Of a stretch of 64,000 bases of DNA, positions 49,253 through 58,514 are shown one piece after another. The notes under the pieces are model-generated. The model made no database searches and was not told where the DNA came from. It was given only the letters and a program-made list of their open reading frames with translations. The position numbers were made by a program, and so were the translations under genes. The DNA lies in the NCBI GenBank assembly GCA_950106755.1, contig OX467084.1, positions 27,283,213 through 27,347,212 of the forward strand, given 5' to 3'. Numbering within the stretch: position 1 is the stretch's first letter; each line of letters opens with the position of its first letter. The DNA is from Climacium dendroides. Lineage: Eukaryota > Streptophyta > Bryopsida > Hypnales > Climaciaceae.

Positions 49253-49577
49253 GTACTGTATGAGGCAAACCGGTTCAGATGGCACCCAAATGGGACACCA
49301 TTTCAAAACATGGGTAACGAGAAATCCACAAGAAGTGCATGTTGTTGTATGCAGCTCATGGTCCACTCACTGTTGCGGAGTAGATTCAAGGGTGTAGCAT
49401 GACGGAGTCTCGCAAGAAACGTATCCAATTCGCTACGTTGTTTCAATTACTTGTAAGTCGAAGACCGCTAACAGAGTTTGAGGCCAGGTGCGAATTATAC
49501 GAATTCCTACGCATCCTCGAAATGCCTCGGAAACACTGGTCTGATGGTTCTGGGTCTGGGTGGATCATGGCAGAACA
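49253..49577 (+). pseudogene. hAT-like gene, coding exon, right fragment
   Basis: Continues the frame of 42777-42950 with blocks MAPKWDTISKHG, YAAHGPLTVAE, KKRIQFATLFQLL and EMPRKHWSDGSG, a layout I recognise from hAT-related plant proteins. TGA at 49261, TAA at 49315 and TAG at 49381 interrupt it. The recognisable sequence ends at MAEH, where a CACTA-type MITE begins at 49578. Confidence 0.72.
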
Positions 49578-49844
49578 CACTACAAGAGAAAGTGTCTAAA
49601 TTGATAGAAATTGGCCTGAATCAGCTATTCCTAATTGACAAAAAATTGACAAGTTTTTGTCACTCTGGACAAAAAAAGTGTCCGAATTGACAAAAAATTG
49701 ACAAGTTTTTGTCACTCTGGACAAAAAAAGTGTCCGAATTGACAGAAAATTGTCCAAATTGACAAAAACTTGTCAATTTTTTGTCAATTAGGACTAGCTG
49801 ATTCAGGCCAGTTTCTGTCAATTTGGACACTTTCTCTTGTAGTG
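49578..49844. mobile_element. CACTA-type foldback MITE, 267 bp, at the hAT-like exon
   Basis: Ends CACTACAAGAGAAAGTGTC and the reverse complement. Longer than its relatives because a block of about 50 bp with TGTCCGAATTGAC is duplicated inside. Flanks (ACA, CAC) do not match. Confidence 0.88.
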
Positions 49845-49943
49845 CACCCAATGCAACTAGGTACTTAAATGAAGCCCCATGACACCGCCCTGCTGCAATG
49901 TACAATAATGTTCCAAAATTGTGAAACCCTCCATGATTGCAAG

Positions 49944-50157
49944 CACTACAAGAAAAGCAATCCGAAATGACAAAAACTGGTCCGAAATGACAAAAATCAG
50001 CTAATCCTAATCTACAGAAAATTGACAGTTTTTTGTCAATTTAGGCAATTTTCTGTAGATTCGGACAGTTTTTGTCATTTCCGACTAAAATTTGTCAAAT
50101 TTCTGTAGATTAGGACTAGCTGATTTCTGTCATTTTGGACGTGTTTCTCTTGTTGTG
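49944..50157. mobile_element. CACTA-type foldback MITE, 214 bp, diverged
   Basis: Begins CACTACAAGAAAAGCAATCC; the right end reads CTCTTGTTGTG with one change. AAG on both sides (49941-49943, 50158-50160). Interior uses GAAATGACAAAAA in place of AATTGACAGAAA, so it is a separate sublineage. Confidence 0.88.
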
Positions 50158-50829
50158 AAGCCATAACCCTGAGGAAAGTGGAAATCAATTTGGCTACAAC
50201 TTCATCACTAAGATGCATACATGTTGCGGAGTGGTTGTAAATGCTGTGAATGCAGGTTTGTAATGGCTCCCTATGAAGCTATGGCAAAGCAGAGTGGGCT
50301 ACAGACACTTCAATACAAACACAATGGTGGCAATTAGTCCATTCAATGTGAGGAGAAGGTGGCGCTCAGATGCATGAAGGTGAGAGAGAAGGTGGCGCTG
50401 CGAGCGCAATGGAGGAGACGTCTTAGCGCAAAAACGGCTACAACCCTAAAAAATTTGAAGTGATGCGTGAGAACAATTGGCGACGACACCAAATTTTGGA
50501 TGCCCATTCCGCGCAGAATTTGCACTGGGCTGTAATACCGCACGCTGAAATAGGCGATAAATGCCTTTTTTTCCTATTTTTTTCTATAGGCGTGGTGCCA
50601 GGTGGAAAATTTTGGTGCAATTTCATGCCAAATTGCCAGAAAAAAAAACCCTACACAGGGATGATGCGGTTGTTGGTGTATTCCTAAAAGAATGCCTTCA
50701 ATGAAGACGGTTTCTACCTTTTGATGACTCTACATGCCCTTCCTTCCACTATAAAAATGGTGGATGAAATTTTTTATGGTAGAAATATCTTGAATCATTC
50801 ATTAGACAATTTGCATCGTTTCAAGGTTA
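50158..50829. other. Unassigned spacer
   Basis: Includes short open frames at 50343-50687 with no recognisable domain. Less AT-rich than its surroundings; it could be part of a decayed gene. Confidence 0.4.
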
Positions 50830-51660
50830 AATCAATTTTTTTATTTGTAAAAACTTTAAAATTCTATAATTTTCACACCATAGGTCCAAATGCCGTAAAC
50901 TTGGCACAAATAGAAAGCTTTATGTGCAAAGGAGTGCAAAGGTTTTGTTATGTAGCATTGGGACATGCAATGTAGAAGTTATGATTTTCCAAAATAAGAG
51001 ATATTTTAAATCAATTTTTGAATTCATAAGAACTTTGAAATTCAATAACTTTCACATGGATTGTCTAAACACCACAAAACAAAGTCCATGCACCTTTCCT
51101 TAAGAAAAGCTTTCCAATGGTATCAAGAATGCCACTAGTCACCTCATAGTTTTTTAGATCTTTGCATATCAAATTGAAAAAAAACTAATTTAAAGTATAA
51201 GACTAGTGTGCCATGTGCCCTTGTCACAGCCAAAATAAAAGTAAAAATATTTTGATTCATTAAACTTTGAAATTGAACAACTTTCACACAATAATATGAA
51301 AGGTTGCATTTTTAGTACAAATAGAAAACTTTATGCACAAAGAGTGCATGGACTTTGTTTTGTGGTGTTTAGACATGCCATATGAAAGTTATGTTTTTTC
51401 CAAAATAAAAGATAATTTAATTCATCATTTTTAATTAGAAAATCCATAACTTTCAAATCATAGATCCAAACACCATGGAACTAGTACAAAGCTCTATGCA
51501 TGTAGGAGTGTGAAGGCTTTGTTTTGTGGTGTTTGGACATGTGACATGAAAGTTATGATTTTTTCTAAACTAAAAAAAATTTTAAATTAATTTTGGAATT
51601 CATAATAACTTTGAAACTCAATAACTTTCACACCATTTGTCCAAATGTCATGAAACAAAG
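50830..51660. repeat. Degenerate tandem repeat, unit about 170-230 bp
   Basis: The block ATAACTTTCACACCAT or its variants recurs near 50871, 51051, 51282, 51451 and 51627. Each unit also carries GCAAAGG or GCATGGACTTTGTTTTG. Two further units lie at 40300-40625. Non-coding. Confidence 0.75.
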
Positions 51661-51670
51661 TATGTGCACC

Positions 51671-51885
51671 CACTACAAGAGAAAGTCGTCCTAATTGACA
51701 AAAATCAGCCCCTCCTAATCTACAGAAATTTGACAAGTTTCTATCAATTAGGACAAAAAACTGTCCGAATTGACAGAAAATTGTCCAAATTGACAAAAAT
51801 CTATCAATTTTCTGTCAATTAGGAGGGGCTGATTTCTGTCAATTAGGACGACTTTTTGTCAATTTGGACAAGTTTTCTTGTAGTG
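51671..51885. mobile_element. CACTA-type foldback MITE, 215 bp
   Basis: Begins CACTACAAGAGAAAGTCGTCC. ACC on both sides (51668-51670, 51886-51888). Carries AGGAGGGGCTGATT in place of AGGACTAGCTGATT. Confidence 0.92.
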
Positions 51886-52002
51886 ACCTTCCTTGCAAAG
51901 AGCTTTCAAGTAGTATCAAGAATTGTAAATGCTAATTTATATTATCATTAAATGTGAAAGAAAATCTTCTTTTGGAAAATTCCAAAGAATTTTGAATGAC
52001 TT

Positions 52003-52196
52003 CACTACAAGAGAAAGTGTCCAAATTGACAGAAACTGGCCTGAATCAGCTAGTCCTAATTGACAAAAAATTGACAATTTTTTGTCAATTCGGACACTTT
52101 TTTGTTCAGAGTGACAAAAACTTGTCAATTTTTTGTCAATTAGGACTAGTTGATTCAAGCTAGTTTCTATCAATTTGGACACTTTCTCTTGTAGTG
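52003..52196. mobile_element. CACTA-type foldback MITE, 194 bp
   Basis: CTT on both sides (52000-52002, 52197-52199). Shorter than its relatives because one TTGACA/TGTCC segment is missing from the middle. Confidence 0.92.
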
Positions 52197-52224
52197 CTTT
52201 GACTACCATGAGAACAAAAAGATC

Positions 52225-53864
52225 CACTACAAGGGAAATGGGCCCTAATCTACATAATTTTTGACAGAGAAGTGTCCAAAATGACAGCCTAATGTCCCAA
52301 ATGACAATCAGAACTTCTTGTCGATTTTTTTGTCAATATCTTGTCAATTTTTTAATCAATTTTGACAAACAAGGTGAAAGTCTTCTACAAACACAGCAAG
52401 ATTTTACATATAATTTACTTTATATTCAAAATGATGAAAATATATTTTACTGACACTAAGAGAAAATGTACTTCTTTGCTACCTTTAACGACTCACAACC
52501 AACACCTTCAATTCACATATCAATTCATCTGAACTCCCTCTATATATTTGGAGTGGTAGGAAATCGACTAAACAATGTGGGATATATGAATTGTTGAAGT
52601 TGTGAGGGCTCGTAGTGAAGTTAGAAACCCGAAATTTTGTATTAAAAGTACAATTTCAGACCTCATTTAAACATAGTAGAGTGTCTTTTTTTAAGAAACT
52701 TTAAACTAAGACTAGTTAGAATATACATTGAAGTTTCAATTACAAAACTCCTTTTGACATTTCAAGTTTTGAATAAAAAGTTATGGACCAATTTCAAAGA
52801 GCATTTTGAAAAAATATAATAAGAACAATTTCAAACACCTCTTTGAAATTCCATAACTTTTGATTTAAAGCTCAAAATGTCAAAATTATTTTTGTATGAA
52901 AAACTTTAGTTCATTGTCTAAATAATATTAGTTAAATGTTTTATGAAGAAACACATTATACTATGCTTAAATGAGGTCTGAACTCCTATATTTAACACAA
53001 AATTTCAGGTTTCTAACAGTGTTTTCAGTCAGAAACCCGAAATTCTATGTTAAATATAGGAGTTCAGACCTCATTTAAGCATAGTATAATGTGTTTCTTC
53101 ATAAAACATTTAACTAATATTATTTAGACAATGTACTAAAGTTTTTCATACAAAAATAATTTTGACATTTTGAGCTTTAAATCAAAAGTTATGGAATTTC
53201 AAAGAGGTGTTTGAAATTGTTCTTATTATATTTTTTCAAAATGCTCTTTGAAATTGGTCCATAACTTTTTATTCAAAACTTGAAATGTCAAAAGGAGTTT
53301 TGTAATTGAAACTTCAATGTATATTCTAACTAGTCTTAGTTTAAAGTTTCTTAAAAAAAGACACTCTACTATGCTTAAATGAGGTCTGAAATTGTACTTT
53401 TAATACAAAATTTTGGGTTTCTAACTTCACTATAACTTCAACAATTCATATATCCCATATGGATTGGTTGACCTCCTACCTCCATATGTGTATGTATATA
53501 AGGAGCTTCTCTTCCCCATTCTCAACATTGAATACAAATGGTTCATGGAGTGAAGTAATTTAGTAAATAAATTATCTCCGGGATTTTATTTTGTTTTGGT
53601 CAATATTCTTGATAGATGATAAAAATAAAAATAAAAATTTATTCATTTAAAATGATTTGATCTAAAAGTATTTCAGTCATCTGATAAAATTTTGTCAATG
53701 GAGTGACAAAGTATTGATTTTGCAACCAAATTCTGTCCTGTGATTGACAGAATTTTGTCAATGGAGTGTCCAAATTGAGTGGAATCAGCCCCTCCTAATT
53801 GACAAAGGAATTGACGAAATTCTGTCATTTTTCTGTCAATTTGGACACAATTCCCCTTGTAGTG
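52225..53864. mobile_element. Long CACTA-type element, 1,640 bp, with nested palindrome
   Basis: Left end CACTACAAGGGAAATGGGCC, right end in reverse complement CACTACAAGGGGAATTGTGTCC. ATC on both sides (52222-52224, 53865-53867). The TTGACA-type words are confined to the outer ends, while the centre is filled by the inverted repeat 52530-53515. No transposase. Confidence 0.85.
52530..53515. repeat. Large inverted repeat whose arms are themselves palindromic
   Basis: Outer arms of about 490 bp mirror each other around 53023. Each arm is itself a foldback related to the element at 26244-26650 (shared CAGACCTCATTTAA and AACATTTAACTAATA-type blocks). GTTTCTAAC appears just before the centre and GTTAGAAACCCG at the left. 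Two foldbacks head to head are the simplest description. Confidence 0.85.
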
Positions 53865-53934
53865 ATCATCACATTGTTTGTACAAGCATGAAGCTTTGGA
53901 GAGCACAATCTACATGGACTATATACAAAGGAAA

Positions 53935-54173
53935 CACTACAAGAGAAACTGGTCCTAATTGACAGAAATCAACTAGTCCTAATTGACAGAAAATTGACAA
54001 GTTTCTATCACTCTGGACAAAAAATTGTCCAAATTGATAGAAAATTGTCTGAATTGACAAAAACCTGTCAATTTTCTATCAATTAGGACTAGTTGATTTC
54101 TATCAATTAGAACTAGTTGATTTCTGTCAATTAGGACCAGTTTCTGTCAATTAGGACAGTTTCTCTTGTAGTG
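53935..54173. mobile_element. CACTA-type foldback MITE, 239 bp
   Basis: AAA on both sides (53932-53934, 54174-54176). Carries a repeated AACTAGTTGATTTCTGTCAATTAG-type segment at the right, which makes it longer than average. Confidence 0.9.
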
Positions 54174-54204
54174 AAAGTTTTGATGTAAGTTGTCTCCTAT
54201 TTAA

Positions 54205-54426
54205 CCCTTAAATGCCAAGTTGGTGCTTGTGGAAATCATTGTTTTTGGTATCGTATAACATCATCTACTTTAAAAAACCAAAAATACTCATTAGAAGTTG
54301 AACTATTGTGCAAGATCTTTTCTTTTTGCACAAAATTCCAAGGATGAACAATTGTACTTCTATCCTATGTAGAAAAATTCTTTGTCATCTATTGTATAAA
54401 AAATTGTCCTTGACAGCGTTTAAGGG
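54205..54426. mobile_element. TTAA-flanked MITE, copy C (222 bp)
   Basis: TTAA at 54201-54204 and 54427-54430. Left end CCCTTAAATGCC; right end in reverse complement CCCTTAAACGCTG. Interior matches copies A and B. Confidence 0.78.
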
Positions 54427-54440
54427 TTAAAACATAATAT

Positions 54441-54665
54441 CACTACAAGAGAAAGTGTCCAAATTGACAGAAACTAGCCTGAATCAACTAGTCCTAATTG
54501 ACAAAAAATTGACAAAAAATTAACAAATTTCTATCACTCTGGACAATTTTCTATCAATTCGGACACTTTTTTGTCCAGAGTGACAGAAACTTGTCAATTT
54601 TTTGTCAATTAGGACTAGTTGATTCAGGCCAGTTTCTGTCAATTTAGACAATTTTTCTTGTAGTG
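54441..54665. mobile_element. CACTA-type foldback MITE, 225 bp
   Basis: TAT on both sides (54438-54440, 54666-54668). It starts only 10 bp after the TTAA that follows MITE copy C. Confidence 0.92.
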
Positions 54666-54801
54666 TATTTTTTGAAATGGATATTCTCCAAAATAGATAA
54701 TTTTTAAAATATAGCAAAATAGTGGAAAACCAAAATAGATATTCTCTAAAGTTGATTTGGGACCATGGAATGACTTGTCAAGTAGATGGAGACATTCAAG
54801 A

Positions 54802-55051
54802 CACTACAAGAGAAAGTGTCCAAATTGACAGAAACTGGCCTGAATCAGCTAGTCCTAATTGACAAAAAATTGACAAAAAATTGACAAAAAATTGACAAGT
54901 TTTTGTCATTCTGGACAAAAAAAAAGTGTCCGAATTGACAGAAAATTGTCCAAATTGACAAAAACTTGTCAATTTTTTGTCAATTTTTTGTCAATTAGGA
55001 CTAGCTGATTCAGGCCAGTTTCTGTCAATTTGGACACTTTCTCTTGTAGTG
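54802..55051. mobile_element. CACTA-type foldback MITE, 250 bp, no target duplication
   Basis: Ends intact, with the word AATTGACAAA repeated three to four times internally. Flanks AGA and GGT differ. The surrounding sequence is a tandem repeat, so the flanks may come from two different units after recombination. Confidence 0.88.
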
Positions 55052-55404
55052 GGTAGAAGTCTAAGATGTTTGGAAGTCAATTTAGTTCAAAAATATTTAA
55101 AATACATATTTTTTAAAGTTGGTTTGGGACCATCTAATGACTTGTTTGGTCAAAAAAGATGATTAGGGGCAACTAAATTCAAAAAAATTTGAAATAAATA
55201 TTCTTTAAAGTTGAATTGAGACCATCAAAATGATCAAATGACTTCTCAGGTAGATTTTTAGACATTTGGAAATCACTTTATTTCAAAAATATTCAAAATA
55301 GATATTCTTTCATATTGATTTGGGACCATTGAATGACTAGTTTGGTCAAAAGAGATGTTTAGGAGTCAATTGAATTCAAAAACATTTGAAATAAATATTT
55401 TCTA

Positions 55405-55548
55405 ACGTCGATTTAGGACCATCAAGTGACGTCGATTTAGGACCATCAAGTGACGTCGATTTAGGACCATCAAGTGACGTCGATTTAGGACCATCAAGTG
55501 ATGTCGATTTAGGACCATCAAGTGACGTCGATTTAGGACCATCAAGGG
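55405..55548. repeat. 24-bp tandem repeat, six copies, with TGACGTCG motif
   Basis: Units begin at 55405, 55429, 55453, 55477, 55501 and 55525: ACGTCGATTTAGGACCATCA plus AGTG. Five of six keep ACGT; the fifth has ATGT. Joined units create TGACGTCG, an ACGT-core motif of the kind bound by plant bZIP proteins. Confidence 0.95.
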
Positions 55549-55980
55549 ACCTGTCATGTGGAAGATGAATTCAAAAATATTTGAAATAAATATTTTCTAT
55601 CATCGATTTAGGACCATCAAATAACCTGTCACGTGGAAGGTGATTTCTTCAGTATAAAGTAATGATGAAACATGCATAGTAGATAGGAAACTTAAATCTA
55701 CATCTTGCTTAGATTTAAGATATCCTCACAATGGATGAAAATGTTTTCAAATCTTAGAGTTGACTTGATTTAGGATATCAATGTGTATTCTTTGCTAATT
55801 GCTTTGAATGTTATATTTATAGTGATGTGTATCTATGAATTCGAAATCTAACAATTATATATTTGTCATTCATCAATCCAACAAAATGAATATCCTACAA
55901 GAAACTATAAAATCAAGGAAATTTGAGAAAATATTCAATCATAAACCCTTAATTAGATTCTTTATTTTTGAAGGTTGTGG

Positions 55981-56195
55981 CACTACAAGAGAAACTGTCC
56001 AAATTGACAGAAACTTGTCCTAATTGACAGAAATCAACTAGTCCTAATTGACAGAAAATTGACAGGTTTTTGTCAATTTGGACAATTTTCTGTCAATTTG
56101 GACAATTTTTTGTCTAGAGTGACAGAAACTTGTCAATTTTTTGTCAATTAGGACTAGTTGATTTCTGTCAATTAGGACCAGTTTCTCTTGTAGTG
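55981..56195. mobile_element. CACTA-type foldback MITE, 215 bp
   Basis: TGG on both sides (55978-55980, 56196-56198). Carries CACTACAAGAGAAACTGTCC at the left. Confidence 0.93.
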
Positions 56196-56797
56196 TGGTC
56201 TCGATCTAATTCTATATATGTAGTCTTGGACAATAGCTTGTTGAATCATTTTCTTTTGTGTTTTTGCACCTTTGTAAGTCATTTTGTATCTACATGATTC
56301 AGTTGAATGATTTGTGCAATGACTTGCAATTTGTGATAATTGAACCAAATTTGAAAACTAAAAAGATTTCATACATTGCACAACCTTAAAGCATGGGGTG
56401 TGAGTGTTTTAGCTCTGCATTTGAAATAGAATGAGCACAATCAAGTTCTTTGTGTTTTTGTTGTTGAATTCCTACATGGGGCCTTCCAATCAATGAAAAA
56501 TCTTGTTTCGTGCTAAGTCCTAGTGGATCTAAATGTAAACTTGAAACAAATGCAATCTCCAAAAGTCATAAGTTTTAGTTGATTTTGATCAATGTGGACC
56601 AAAATTCTAAACCTAGAAAGAAAATCTAATCAAATTTAGATTCTAAATAACCTAAATTGTAGACCATATATTCCATGAAACTTCCAAAATGATAAAATAA
56701 TATTTAACTAAACTTTCCTTCCAAAAGTTATTCATGGATGAAGTTGTAACTCTAACTTACCCTACCAAACTTCATCCATCAATTTCTACTAACCTCT
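56196..56797. other. AT-rich spacer between MITEs
   Basis: No gene, repeat or regulatory site recognised. Confidence 0.5.
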
Positions 56798-57012
56798 CAC
56801 TACAAGAGAAACTGGTCCTAATTGACAGAAATCAATTAGTCCTAATTGACAGAAAATTGACAACTTTCTGTCACTCTAGACAAAAAATTGTCCGAATTGA
56901 CAGAAAATTGTCCAAATAGACAAAAACCTGTCAATTTTCTATCAATTAGGACTAGTTGATTTTTGTCAATTAGGACCAGTTTCTGTCAATTTGGACAGTT
57001 TCTCTTGTAGTG
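56798..57012. mobile_element. CACTA-type foldback MITE, 215 bp
   Basis: TCT on both sides (56795-56797, 57013-57015). Same length as the copy at 55981, with the ACTGGTCC variant of the end. Confidence 0.93.
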
Positions 57013-58323
57013 TCTTCATCTAAATTTACTTTCAATTTTGGAGTTTAGTTTAAAGTTAATCCTATTTTTTTAGGTTTCAATTTTACTTGAATTAGGTAGA
57101 TGACTACTACTTTCATCCAAATCAAAACTTGTTCAAGAATCAAGATCAAACTTCATCCTCTTTAATTTGACCTATTTTGTAAATTTGAGTTATTTATAGA
57201 ATCTTCAAAAGATGTCCTAATTGATTCTAACTTCAAATTTTTTCTTAGTTGTATTCAAAAGATTCTTATTGACCATCTATTTCATAAAAATTATTCTAGA
57301 TTTTTAATCTTAATAATATACTATTTTTAAATTTATAATATTTATAATCTTTTAAACATAAAATTGGATATCCAAATAAGTAAGCGTGCAAGTAAGGCAC
57401 TCAAAGATTGGATTTTCCTATCAAAAGTTACAGACAAATGAAGTTTGGTCTCTAATTGGCACTCTAAAACTTCATCCAATGATCCAACATAATTTACTAT
57501 ACAAAAATTTCAAAGTGATTTTTCTTTCTCTTTTTGATTGAACTTCTAAATTCTATCTATACTTAATTTGGATGACTTTTACTACTTTTCATCCCAAAAT
57601 AGCTTTAAACTTCATCCAACTGATCCAAGTATATTTTTCTTAATTTTTAAATCTATTTTTAGAATAATAATTGATTCTAAATGCAAAGTTGACTTTTACA
57701 GTCTGACTTGATCATTTTACTTCTAATTCTAATTCCTAACTCTACAAAAAGATCAAACAATCAAAGAACAAAGTTTTAAGCACATACCTCTAATGTCAGT
57801 AACAATATGTTTTTGTTGCTTTTCCTCATTTTTTGCATACTTCTTAAATAAAAAGTTTACAAAAGTAATTGTAACTCTAACTAATTTTTTTGTTCATTCT
57901 CTGGTCTAATTCTACCTCTTTTTTCTTCTCTACTAGTTCCTATGGTCTTCTATTCCCTTCCTACTAATTTTTGAATATTCTAAATTGTCAACATTGACTT
58001 CCATTTTAATTAATAATTTTTAAATTAAATTTAGGAATCAAACTAATGGCATGATATAAGCATTGATAATAAATCCTACTAAGTCTTGGCATCTCCTTGA
58101 TTAACTCTCCTTTGTTTATCTTGGTATCTCCTTGGTCAACTCTTCTTTATTTATCTTTTCTTATAGACTTTTCAAATTCTAAGTCAAAATCTCACTTACA
58201 ATTGTCAAACTTTACAAACCCTAGCCTTAATTGCACCCTTGTACCCCTTTTCTTTTGTCTACTCAAAACTAATTTTCTAACCCCACTTTTCTTTATTCAT
58301 TCTACTCTCTTCTTTATAGGGTT
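57013..58323. other. AT-rich spacer between MITEs
   Basis: Low-GC DNA with no recognisable gene. The phrase AACTTCATCCA recurs several times here and also at 25600-27700 and 63480-63960, hinting at a dispersed older repeat. Confidence 0.5.
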
Positions 58324-58514
58324 CACTATAAGAGAAACTGGTCCTAATTGATAGAAAATTGACAAGTTTTTGTCACTTTGGACAAAAAATTGTCCGAATT
58401 GACAGAAAATTGTCCAAATTGACAAAAACCTGTCAATTTTCTGTCAATTAGGACTAGTTGATTTCTGTCAATTAGGATCAGTTTTTGTCAATTTGGACAG
58501 TTTCTCTTGTAGTA
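58324..58514. mobile_element. CACTA-type foldback MITE, 191 bp, mutated ends
   Basis: GTT on both sides (58321-58323, 58515-58517). Left end CACTATAAGAG and right end CTTGTAGTA each carry one change, so mobility is doubtful. A left inner segment is missing. Confidence 0.9.

Larger units (their letters stand above)
54680..55640. repeat. Degenerate tandem repeat, unit about 95-105 bp
   Basis: The block TTGGGACCAT or TTAGGACCATCAA recurs near 54756, 55123, 55215, 55319 and 55412, flanked by ATTTGAAATAAATATT words. It is interrupted by the MITE 54802-55051 and includes the young 24-bp array at 55405-55548. Confidence 0.7.

Noticed and set aside
52225..53864. Two separate MITEs, one starting at 52225 and another ending at 53864
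   Set aside because: The ends share the CACTACAAGGG variant and identical ATC flanks, so a single 1.64-kb element is the better reading.
49478..58351. Many short open frames with shared words such as LTEIGLNQLVLIDKKL
   Set aside because: They are translations of the CACTA-type MITEs in either direction, not proteins.
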